Shown here in pieces: positions 34,479 through 42,399 of a DNA stretch of 64,000 nt (the stretch's first letter is position 1; every line of letters begins with the position of its first letter). Origin of the DNA: Marinoscillum luteum. GTDB taxonomy: Bacteria; Bacteroidota; Bacteroidia; Cytophagales; Cyclobacteriaceae. Location: contig NZ_JBIPKE010000019.1 of NCBI RefSeq assembly GCF_044005705.1, positions 62,001 through 126,000 on the forward strand, written 5' to 3'. Position numbers and translations under genes: made by a program. The notes below the pieces were generated by a model that saw nothing but the letters and a program-made list of their open reading frames with translations, had not been told where the DNA came from and made no database searches.

Positions 34479-35540
34479 TCAGTCCTTTATTCTGCTAAAT
34501 TTCAGCGCTTTCAGCATAAAATCTGGCAGAGGCTTCAAAGGATCACGCTTTTCTACATTCAGGAATACACCCATTTTTTCGATGATCGGAATTTTATACA
34601 CCTCGATCATTTCTATCAGCACGCCATCTGGATCATCTATGTAGGTACAGTGCACACGGGTGGTTCCACCCATATCCAGGGTATCCCGGGTATCGCAGGT
34701 AAACCCAAAGCCCTTTGTGGCCAGCTCTTCACCCAGCGCCTTCATACCACGAACATCCAACCCAACATGAACAAAGCCAATATCTCCCCAGATTCGGCCC
34801 TTATAAATTTTCCTGGGCTGATAGTCCTGGGCCTGAATCAATTCGATGTAAGTATCAGCAGACACTTTGGCAAAACCTCCGCCGGGAGGATTGGATTGTG
34901 TTAGCCGGATTCTTCGGAAAGATTTCTCGCCCCCGGGAAGTGACTTGAAATCATCGAAAACACGAGTTTCATCATAGACCACCTGATCATAACCCAATAC
35001 ATCGGCATACAACTTCAGTGAATTGTCAATGTTTGAAACACCAATCACACAGCCATTTGGCCCACCGGTGATGTGATGCCCCTTCGTGTAGAAGTTGCGC
35101 CCAGGAAGAATCTGGAATAACAAACCATTGGGATCTTCTGCATAAAAAGTCCTCCCTCCATCGGGCATGTCCACGATACCCGAGCGCAGGATGGCTCCGT
35201 GTTTCTCAAAATGAGCATAGGCAGCCTCCACATCCAGTGCTTTTACCTGATTGATATAGATCCCAATATCACCTAGCTGAGTTTCGAAATCCGGCGGACG
35301 TGGGGTAAATGAAGTAGGATTGACCACTTCCATAGCACATCCACCCTGAAGGTTCAAAATCATGGTAGCTCGCTTGGTAATGGTTTCGTTTTTTGTGTAC
35401 ACATCCATCAATGGAGCTGGAGCTACTCCATCAAAAATAGGAATGTCCATTCCTATGAATTTCCGATACCATTTTTGTGAAACCTCAGAGTCGGAAACAC
35501 CTACTCCGATGTGCTGGATGCCATTGATGCGCTTGTACAT
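34479..35540 (-). CDS. Two-domain VOC (glyoxalase/dioxygenase fold) protein
   Basis: A 353-residue protein built of two vicinal-oxygen-chelate domains (about 5-145 and 157-305), each starting with the paired beta-alpha-beta pattern (IQHIGVGVSDSEVS; GCVIGVSNIDNSLKLY). Candidate metal ligands include His11 in the first domain and the HVGLDVRG and LIEMIEVY motifs in the second. The tandem form is shared by extradiol dioxygenases and related lyases, but the substrate is unknown. It lies alone between convergent and co-directional genes. Confidence 0.8.
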   Translation of the reverse strand: MYKRINGIQHIGVGVSDSEVSQKWYRKFIGMDIPIFDGVAPAPLMDVYTKNETITKRATMILNLQGGCAMEVVNPTSFTPRPPDFETQLGDIGIYINQVKALDVEAAYAHFEKHGAILRSGIVDMPDGGRTFYAEDPNGLLFQILPGRNFYTKGHHITGGPNGCVIGVSNIDNSLKLYADVLGYDQVVYDETRVFDDFKSLPGGEKSFRRIRLTQSNPPGGGFAKVSADTYIELIQAQDYQPRKIYKGRIWGDIGFVHVGLDVRGMKALGEELATKGFGFTCDTRDTLDMGGTTRVHCTYIDDPDGVLIEMIEVYKIPIIEKMGVFLNVEKRDPLKPLPDFMLKALKFSRIKD

Positions 35541-35615
35541 ATCGATTTAATAATTCAGGTGGCTAAAATAACAGAATTTGTTGGTTTGATGGGCGGAATC
35601 CTCTCATGGCTGGAG

Positions 35616-37637
35616 TCACTTCTTTAACATTTTCTCGATCTCCAGCATCTCATCCCTTAGTCTGGCAGCTTCCATAAAGTCGAGATCCTTGGCTGCCTTC
35701 TCCATCTGCTTACGGGTATCTGAAGCCAGTTTTTTCAACTGGTCCTTATTCATATATGCAACTACAGGATCCGCTGCTACAGTCAGCTCCACTTCATCTC
35801 CTGTATAATATTTCTTGGCGCCTTTTTTCTTATCCGCCGCAGAGGTTTGCCCCAAGATGGCTTCCCTGTTTTTAATGATGGTTGTCGGTACTATTCCGTG
35901 TTCCTCATTGTAGGCTTGCTGGATACTTCGCCGCCTGTTGGTCTCGTCGATGGATCTCTGCATAGAATCCGTAATCTTATCTGCATACATGATTACCATC
36001 CCATTCTCATTCCTGGCAGCCCGACCAATGGTTTGAACTAAAGAACGTTCATTTCTTAAAAATCCTTCTTTATCGGCATCAATGATAGTGACCAGGGAAA
36101 CCTCAGGCAAGTCGAGTCCTTCCCTGAGCAGGTTTACCCCCACAAGTACATCAAAAACCCCCAGACGCAGCTCACGCAATATCTCCACCCGATCCAGTGT
36201 ATCCACTTCTGAATGAATGTAGCGGGTCTTCACGCCCGCATTGCTCATATACTTCGTCAGCTCCTCGGCCATTCGCTTGGTAAGTGTGGTCACCAGCACC
36301 CGCTCTTTTCGCTCCACCCGCAGCCATATTTCCTCCAGCAAGTCATCGATCTGATTAACACTGGGCCGGACTTCAATGATAGGATCCAAAAGTCCTGTGG
36401 GCCTGATGAGCTGCTCCACGATAATCCCTTCAGACTTGATTAACTCATACTCACTAGGAGTAGCGCTCACAAACACCACCTGATTCAGCATGCTTTCAAA
36501 TTCATTGAAAGTAAGCGGTCGGTTGTCCAAAGCAGAAGGCAGTCTGAAACCATAGTCCACCAGATTTACCTTCCTACTCCGATCACCTCCCCACATCCCC
36601 CTGATCTGAGGGATTGTAACATGGCTCTCGTCCACGATCATCAGGTAGTCATCCGGGAAGTAATCCAATAAACAGAAAGGTCGTGCGCCCGCTGTACGGC
36701 GGTCAAAATACCTCGAGTAATTTTCCACACCGGAGCAGTATCCGATCTCACGGATCATCTCCAGGTCAAACTCGGTTCTTTCTTTCAGCCGTTTGGCTTC
36801 CAAAAAACGACGCTCCTCTTCGAAAAACTGAACCTGCGCTACCATGTCATCCTGAATCTCCCTGATGGCCACCTGAAGCAACTCTTTTCCTGTAACAAAA
36901 AGGTTGGCCGGGAATATGCTCACAATGCGCTCTTCTGAAAGCTTCTCGCCCGTCTGAGGGTCTATCCGCTGAATAGATTCCACATCATCGCCCCAAAAAA
37001 TAAAGCGATAAGCAAAATCTGCATAGGCAATGAAGACGTCCACTGTGTCGCCTTTTACCCGAAAGGTGCCCCTTTTAAACTCCACCTCCGTGCGGCTGTA
37101 CAGTATATCCACCAGTTGGAATAAAAATTGGTTTCTGGGAATGGTATCCCCCTCCTGAACCTTAATGACGTTTTTCCCAAACTCCTCGGGGTTGCCGATA
37201 CCATAAATACAGGAAACTGAAGCGACCACTATAACATCCCTGCGTCCTGAAAGGAGCGCAGATGTAGCACTAAGTCTGAGTTTTTCGATTTCCTCGTTAA
37301 TAGAAAGGTCTTTTTCTATGTAGAGGTTGGTGGTAGGCAAAAATGCCTCCGGCTGGTAATAGTCGTAGTAGGAAATGAAGTATTCTACGGAGTTGTCCGG
37401 GAAGAAACTTTTGAACTCCCCATACAGCTGGGCTGCCAGGGTCTTATTATGGCAAAGCACCAGTGTAGGCTTCTGTACCTGCTCGATGACATTGGCCACC
37501 GTGAAGGTTTTTCCGGAGCCCGTTACCCCCAGTAGGGTCTGAGCACCTTCTCCATTGTTGATTCCTTCTGTAAGCTGAGTAATAGCCTTGGGCTGGTCGC
37601 CGGTAGGCACATATTCTGAACTGATCTTAAAATCCAT
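35616..37637 (-). CDS. uvrB: Excinuclease ABC subunit B
   Basis: UvrB is the damage-verifying helicase-like subunit of nucleotide excision repair. The 673-residue protein has Walker A GVTGSGKT at 37-44, the beta-hairpin region SYYDYYQPEAFLP, helicase motifs DESH, SATPSEYE and IGRAARN, and a C-terminal UVR domain (about 635-670) that binds UvrC. It is followed upstream in transcription by aroE 6 bases away, so they may be one transcript. Confidence 0.98.
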   Translation of the reverse strand: MDFKISSEYVPTGDQPKAITQLTEGINNGEGAQTLLGVTGSGKTFTVANVIEQVQKPTLVLCHNKTLAAQLYGEFKSFFPDNSVEYFISYYDYYQPEAFLPTTNLYIEKDLSINEEIEKLRLSATSALLSGRRDVIVVASVSCIYGIGNPEEFGKNVIKVQEGDTIPRNQFLFQLVDILYSRTEVEFKRGTFRVKGDTVDVFIAYADFAYRFIFWGDDVESIQRIDPQTGEKLSEERIVSIFPANLFVTGKELLQVAIREIQDDMVAQVQFFEEERRFLEAKRLKERTEFDLEMIREIGYCSGVENYSRYFDRRTAGARPFCLLDYFPDDYLMIVDESHVTIPQIRGMWGGDRSRKVNLVDYGFRLPSALDNRPLTFNEFESMLNQVVFVSATPSEYELIKSEGIIVEQLIRPTGLLDPIIEVRPSVNQIDDLLEEIWLRVERKERVLVTTLTKRMAEELTKYMSNAGVKTRYIHSEVDTLDRVEILRELRLGVFDVLVGVNLLREGLDLPEVSLVTIIDADKEGFLRNERSLVQTIGRAARNENGMVIMYADKITDSMQRSIDETNRRRSIQQAYNEEHGIVPTTIIKNREAILGQTSAADKKKGAKKYYTGDEVELTVAADPVVAYMNKDQLKKLASDTRKQMEKAAKDLDFMEAARLRDEMLEIEKMLKK

Positions 37638-37643
37638 GTAGAT

Positions 37644-38390
37644 TTAGGAATTCCAAATTTCCCAGGCTCGATCGGCCTGTACATACAGCATTTCCAATCC
37701 ATTTTTGGTGCGCGCTCCCCTGCGTCTTCCCTCCTTCATGAATGCCGTTTCTTCCGGGTTATAAACGAGATCATACAAGTATTGTTCGGCCCGAATGACA
37801 TCATAAGGAATATCAGGTTTGCTCTCCAGATTGGGATGCATGCCTAGTGGTGTGGTGTTAACAATCATGTCCACCTTTGAAACGTAAGTGGGGTCGTCTT
37901 TCAGGTCCTGGTACACCAGATCACCTCTGTGCTTATCCCTGGAAACGACCATGTACTTAATGCCTAAATCCAAAAAAGCGGCTTCTACAGCTTTGGAAGC
38001 ACCGCCACCGCCCAAAATCAATGCTTTCTCACAGGTCACGTTCCCCTGAAAATAATTAATCATGGACTGTCTGAATCCAAAAAAATCACTGTTGTAGCCA
38101 ACTAACTTGTTACCCTCCTTCTTGACCACATTCACTGCCTCCACTTTATGGGCACTGCTATCCAGCCGATCCAGAAACCGACGTATATTTTCCTTGTGTG
38201 GAACCGTGACATTCACTCCTACAAGATCAGGATATCGCTCCCAGAGTGCAGGGAAATCTTTGAGGTATTCTATCTCAAAGAGGTCATACTTGTGACTTTC
38301 AGTAAGCCCGAGTCGGGTGAACTTCTCCTGAAAATATCCACGGGAAAAGGAGTGACCTAGCGGAAACCCGATTAAACCATATCTTTTCAT
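37644..38390 (-). CDS. aroE: Shikimate dehydrogenase
   Basis: Reduces 3-dehydroshikimate to shikimate with NADPH in the aromatic pathway. The 248-residue protein has the substrate-binding GHSFSRGYF, the catalytic Lys in NVTVPHKE, and the nucleotide-binding LGGGGASKAVEAAF. The ATG at 38390 is chosen because it begins the conserved MKRYGLIGFPLGHS; it lies just after the DUF368 stop at 38393. Short for the family, as in other Bacteroidetes. It precedes uvrB. Confidence 0.95.
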   Translation of the reverse strand: MKRYGLIGFPLGHSFSRGYFQEKFTRLGLTESHKYDLFEIEYLKDFPALWERYPDLVGVNVTVPHKENIRRFLDRLDSSAHKVEAVNVVKKEGNKLVGYNSDFFGFRQSMINYFQGNVTCEKALILGGGGASKAVEAAFLDLGIKYMVVSRDKHRGDLVYQDLKDDPTYVSKVDMIVNTTPLGMHPNLESKPDIPYDVIRAEQYLYDLVYNPEETAFMKEGRRRGARTKNGLEMLYVQADRAWEIWNS

Positions 38391-38392
38391 TA

Positions 38393-39271
38393 TTAAGCTA
38401 GTTTTTTTCCTAACCACTCCAAACCACCCACAATGATGATTCCAAGGGAAAAGAATATAATAGCTAAATATAGTTGATTTGGTTGATCTGTAACCGCTGT
38501 GAAGTCATTAGGGCTCAAATTCACGAAAACATCTCCGGATTCATCTTTCCAGGGCCATATTTTGTTGAGTGAACCAAGCATGAAGCCGGCCAGAAGGGAT
38601 AATGTGACTCCTTTATAATGAAGCAGGAGCCAGTGAATAACCTTAGAGAACGAAATAATCCCAACAGCACAACCTGCTGCGAAGGCCGCAATTATAGATA
38701 GATCAAGGGTTTTAACAGCACCCAATACAAACTCATACTTCCCCAGCAGGAGAAGGATAAACGAGCCGGAAATTCCCGGAAGGATCATAGCGCAAATGGC
38801 AATGGCCCCAGAAATAAAAACAAACCACAGTTCCTCTGGTGTATCACCTGGTGTGAGTGAGGTAATCAGATAGGCCAGAACAGCCCCTACAAATAGTGAA
38901 AGGTAGTCCGTCCAACCACGTGTGCGGGGCATGACAAAGTATGCCGAAATCAAAATGAGCCCAAAAAAGAAAGACCAAACAGGGATAGGATGAACCTCCA
39001 GCAAATAGGTAATGAGCTTGGCCAATGAAAAAATGCTGATCAGAACACCAGCAAACACATTCACCAAAAATGCACCATTGATGCGCTGCCACAAACCCTT
39101 AATATCCAACTTCAGGAGTAGTTTCAACGCCACAGCATCCACCGATTTGATAGAGTGGATTAATTCTTCATAGATGCCCGTGATCAGAGCAATCGTACCA
39201 CCAGACACACCAGGAATCACATCGGCACCACCCATGGCCATGCCTTTCAGGAGTAGAACAATTCTTTTCAT
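38393..39271 (-). CDS. DUF368 polyprenyl-phosphate transporter (PopT family)
   Basis: A 292-residue membrane protein with about eight helices. The N-terminal GMAMGGADVIPGVSGGTIALITGIYEE and the internal repeat MILPGISGSFILLLLGKYE are the hallmark of DUF368. Members of this family have been shown to recycle undecaprenyl phosphate across the inner membrane, like the DedA family. Here it lies in a minus-strand run after the phosphosulfolactate synthase and before aroE. A role in lipid-carrier recycling for wall and capsule synthesis is inferred from the family. Confidence 0.88.
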   Translation of the reverse strand: MKRIVLLLKGMAMGGADVIPGVSGGTIALITGIYEELIHSIKSVDAVALKLLLKLDIKGLWQRINGAFLVNVFAGVLISIFSLAKLITYLLEVHPIPVWSFFFGLILISAYFVMPRTRGWTDYLSLFVGAVLAYLITSLTPGDTPEELWFVFISGAIAICAMILPGISGSFILLLLGKYEFVLGAVKTLDLSIIAAFAAGCAVGIISFSKVIHWLLLHYKGVTLSLLAGFMLGSLNKIWPWKDESGDVFVNLSPNDFTAVTDQPNQLYLAIIFFSLGIIIVGGLEWLGKKLA

Positions 39272-39308
39272 ACCATCAAAAAAGCCACCTAGGGGTGGCT
39301 AATATTTC

Positions 39309-40076
39309 TTATTTAAGACTATCGAGAAAATAATCAAACGTATCACCCCTAAGCCCTAGTCGGATGGTCTCCAAAGGAATCACCTCATTCGGGGCAATAT
39401 TTCCCAGATTTACATTGGTACCAATCAACTTGATAAACCACACCTGCTGAGCCTTCTGGGGAGCTTCCCATAAAATCTTGTCCTCTGGTATCTTGGTAAG
39501 TATCTCCTCCACCAAACCTTGTCTTACCTCTCCTGAATCCCTAAAAAGCCCTACATTCCCGCTCTCTCTGGCCTCACCGATTACTTTCCAGGCGCCTGCG
39601 TCCAGCTCTGTCTGCATTTGCTCTATCCACTTATAAGGAGGGATGATTTTTGCTGCATCCTTCGATCCCACTTCACTCAGCACAGTCACCTGCTTTGCCA
39701 GCGTACTGATGTAGCCACACTTCTCATCATGATTCATCTCTATGGAACCATCAGAAACCTCTGCATACTCTAAACCAAACTGATCCAGCACTTTCTGGTA
39801 GTCTGAGAACTGATTTCTGACAATAAAGGCTTCAAAAAGGGTCCCACCGAGGTAAACCGGAAGCCCTGCCGACTTATAGACAGCCAGCTTCTCCTTTAAA
39901 TTCTTGGTAACATAAGATGTAGCCCAGCCCAACTTCACGATATCGATAAAATCCCCGGATATGTCAATCATATCCTCCACCTCTCTGATACTGAGGCCTT
40001 TATCCATAATCATTGTATAACCAGTATTACGTGGCTTGCTCGTACGGTAGGGTATTTGATTTAAATGGTAATTCAT
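39309..40076 (-). CDS. Phosphosulfolactate synthase homologue (ComA family)
   Basis: A 255-residue TIM-barrel protein of the ComA family, which adds sulfite to phosphoenolpyruvate to form phosphosulfolactate. Features are the acidic MDKGLSIREVEDMID, FIDIVKLGWATS, GLPVYLGGTLFEAF, YAEVSDGSIEM and IGEARESGNVGLF. The start ATG 40076 gives MNYHLNQIP; an upstream start adds only 12 unrelated residues. In archaea ComA serves coenzyme M synthesis and in Bacillus a sulfolactate pathway; in this phylum a link to sulfonolipid or other sulfonate synthesis is possible but not shown here. Confidence 0.85.
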   Translation of the reverse strand: MNYHLNQIPYRTSKPRNTGYTMIMDKGLSIREVEDMIDISGDFIDIVKLGWATSYVTKNLKEKLAVYKSAGLPVYLGGTLFEAFIVRNQFSDYQKVLDQFGLEYAEVSDGSIEMNHDEKCGYISTLAKQVTVLSEVGSKDAAKIIPPYKWIEQMQTELDAGAWKVIGEARESGNVGLFRDSGEVRQGLVEEILTKIPEDKILWEAPQKAQQVWFIKLIGTNVNLGNIAPNEVIPLETIRLGLRGDTFDYFLDSLK

Positions 40077-40151
40077 AAAAGATGTTTTGACAGGGGATTT
40101 TTTAGAAGGCACAAAAATCAGAAATTCTGCTCAAAATGACCTACCGATCCA

Positions 40152-41552
40152 CTAATTGTTTTTTCGGTATTGTTCGATGATTTTGTACAGTGCTTTCTGA
40201 GTGTGCAAGTTGGGGAAATAATCAAACAACTGTAGGTGGCCTTCAAAGTCTAAAATAAGGGCAGTTTCGAGGCGATTGATGGCCATCTTGTATTTCCCTC
40301 CCTCAATAAGGTACACTACACTCCTGTAAAACAAATCTGCATCATCAGGGCATTCGGCCAGTCCCTCCTCTACGGTGTCCTGAGCCAGTTGAAAGTCACC
40401 CTGCTCATAATAAACATTGGACCAATCCAGCCATACCTGAGGGTTTTCAGGATCCATCTCACTCGCTTCCGCATAAGCTTCCAAAGCAGACACTATATTG
40501 CCCATCTTCGCTTCGGCATCAGCCACAGCCTTCCAGTAAATGCCATTTTCCACATCGAGCTTCAGTGCTTTATTCAGAAAGTGAATGGCCTCATACCACT
40601 TTTCCTGAAGGCCCAGGCAAATACCCAGACCATACCATGCCTCATGATAAAGGTGGTCGAGCTTTGTAGCTTTTTGATAGTTTTTTACGGCCAATTCGAG
40701 CTGCTCCATTTTTTCGTATGCAGCACCTATGTGACAATATGTTTCCGAGGTAGGCCCCTCAATGTCCATGGTTTTGGTATACGCATTTAGTGCTTTGTCA
40801 TACTGCTCCAGACTCATGTAGGCATTGCCCATATTAAAGTGCGCACTGCTGAAATCATCGTCAATAGCCACCGCATATTCGTAGGCATCTATCGATTTTT
40901 CAAACTGCTCGAGTTTGTTATAGACTATACCCAGATTGTACCAGGCATATTCAGAATAGGGATCCTGATCAATGAATTTATGATAGTAATCAAGGCTACT
41001 TTCGAGTTCGCCTGACACGTCCAGGCAGTAGGCGAGTTCATACAGCGCGTTTTCATTGAGCATATTAAACTCAATGGCTTGTTTGTAGTTTTCCGCAGCG
41101 GCCTCATAATTGCCCATCCCCTGAAAGGCCAATCCGATGCTGTAATACACCTCATCTTTATCCTCAGCAAAATCCAGGGTCTTCTGATAGCATTCCACCG
41201 CATCCTGATATTCCGAGAGTAAAGAATGAATGGTTCCCTTTTGCATTAGCAACTCAGGGTCATTTGGATGATAGTTAAGCGCCTCCTCCAGCTTTTCTAT
41301 CGCATCATCCTGTCTATCCAGCTTTACCAGCACATCCGCCAGCTCCATCAGCATATCCACGGAGTATGGATACTGCTCCAAAGCCACTTCACATGCCTTT
41401 AACGCCTGATTGTATTTCTCATGATTCTGATAATAAGAGATGACCTGAAGAAAGGTCTCTTCGTCGAAGTAAAATGGCTCCTTGTTTTTAAGGAACGCTT
41501 CAAACTTTCTCACCAACTCTCTCTCTTCCTTGCGCTTATACTCTTCTTGCAT
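40152..41552 (-). CDS. Tetratricopeptide repeat protein
   Basis: A 466-residue soluble protein made almost entirely of about ten to twelve TPR units, for example ALEQYPYSVDMLMELADVL and AYYKQ-type helical pairs such as NYKQAIEFNMLNENALYELAYCL. No signal peptide or other domain. TPRs mediate protein contacts, so this is probably an assembly or regulatory scaffold. It lies 100 bases downstream of the exopolysaccharide genes on the same strand. Confidence 0.9.
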   Translation of the reverse strand: MQEEYKRKEERELVRKFEAFLKNKEPFYFDEETFLQVISYYQNHEKYNQALKACEVALEQYPYSVDMLMELADVLVKLDRQDDAIEKLEEALNYHPNDPELLMQKGTIHSLLSEYQDAVECYQKTLDFAEDKDEVYYSIGLAFQGMGNYEAAAENYKQAIEFNMLNENALYELAYCLDVSGELESSLDYYHKFIDQDPYSEYAWYNLGIVYNKLEQFEKSIDAYEYAVAIDDDFSSAHFNMGNAYMSLEQYDKALNAYTKTMDIEGPTSETYCHIGAAYEKMEQLELAVKNYQKATKLDHLYHEAWYGLGICLGLQEKWYEAIHFLNKALKLDVENGIYWKAVADAEAKMGNIVSALEAYAEASEMDPENPQVWLDWSNVYYEQGDFQLAQDTVEEGLAECPDDADLFYRSVVYLIEGGKYKMAINRLETALILDFEGHLQLFDYFPNLHTQKALYKIIEQYRKNN

Positions 41553-41652
41553 ATAAAAAAGTTAAAAGGGCCTGTTTGTAGTTAAAACAATATACTTTAA
41601 AATTCAGTGCGGTTTATCAACACATATCGAAAAGTTATCCACAATCAAACCA

Positions 41653-42366
41653 TCAAATAAGTTCATTGTTCAGCACATTTTGAGGTGAAATTTTTATCCC
41701 CAATGACTTCTCGAAACCCTCCATCTGGCTCTTCCTGTGTAGGTCTGACCCAAAAAAATCCACCATTCCTTCTTTGAGCAGTTTCATCGCCATCCTCTTA
41801 GGGTTTGAACCGTAAAATCCGTTTAGTGATGGTATTGATACCTGCAACCTCACACCCTTTTCACGAATCTGCCTTAACCATGACAGATCATCCTCCAAAT
41901 ACATGTAGCGCTCTGGGTGGGCTAAGACGGGTACGTAATTAAGGGACTTGAGTTTGAATATGACCTCATCAAAAATGATGGGCTTGGTATGAAATCCGGT
42001 TTCCACCAGAACATATCGCGGGGTTCCAAAACTCAGGATTGGCGCTTTTCCGTCTAATAGATCAATCAGGTGAGAATCTATGTAATACTCTGCAGCTGCT
42101 TCCACCTCTATGCTCAACTTTTCCTGCTTAAGCAATCTCTTTAACTCACTCAGAGCCTTCAGAATGGTGTCATGGGTATTTGGATAATGATCTGAATAAA
42201 TATGTGGGGTAGTTATGAGTTTTTTGAAGCCAAGTCTGGAAAATCCACGAATAATTTCGAGTGATTCATCGAAATCACGAACCCCATCGTCAAGATTTGG
42301 CAACAGGTGACTATGAATATCAACCCGGATATCAATCCCTACTTTCTTAGAAAACCATCCAAACAT
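41653..42366 (-). CDS. CpsB/CapC-type tyrosine-protein phosphatase (PHP domain)
   Basis: A 237-residue PHP-fold phosphatase that removes phosphates from the tyrosine autokinase of capsule systems. Metal-site motifs are DIHSHLLPNLDDG at the N-terminus, ITTPHIYSDHYP, HPERYMYLE, and SDLHRKSQ near the C-terminus. It directly follows the Wzc-like kinase gene (33 bases), matching the usual pairing of kinase and phosphatase. Confidence 0.92.
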   Translation of the reverse strand: MFGWFSKKVGIDIRVDIHSHLLPNLDDGVRDFDESLEIIRGFSRLGFKKLITTPHIYSDHYPNTHDTILKALSELKRLLKQEKLSIEVEAAAEYYIDSHLIDLLDGKAPILSFGTPRYVLVETGFHTKPIIFDEVIFKLKSLNYVPVLAHPERYMYLEDDLSWLRQIREKGVRLQVSIPSLNGFYGSNPKRMAMKLLKEGMVDFFGSDLHRKSQMEGFEKSLGIKISPQNVLNNELI

Positions 42367-42399
42367 ATATTCCCCGAACTGGCCACAAAGGTAGGGCTA

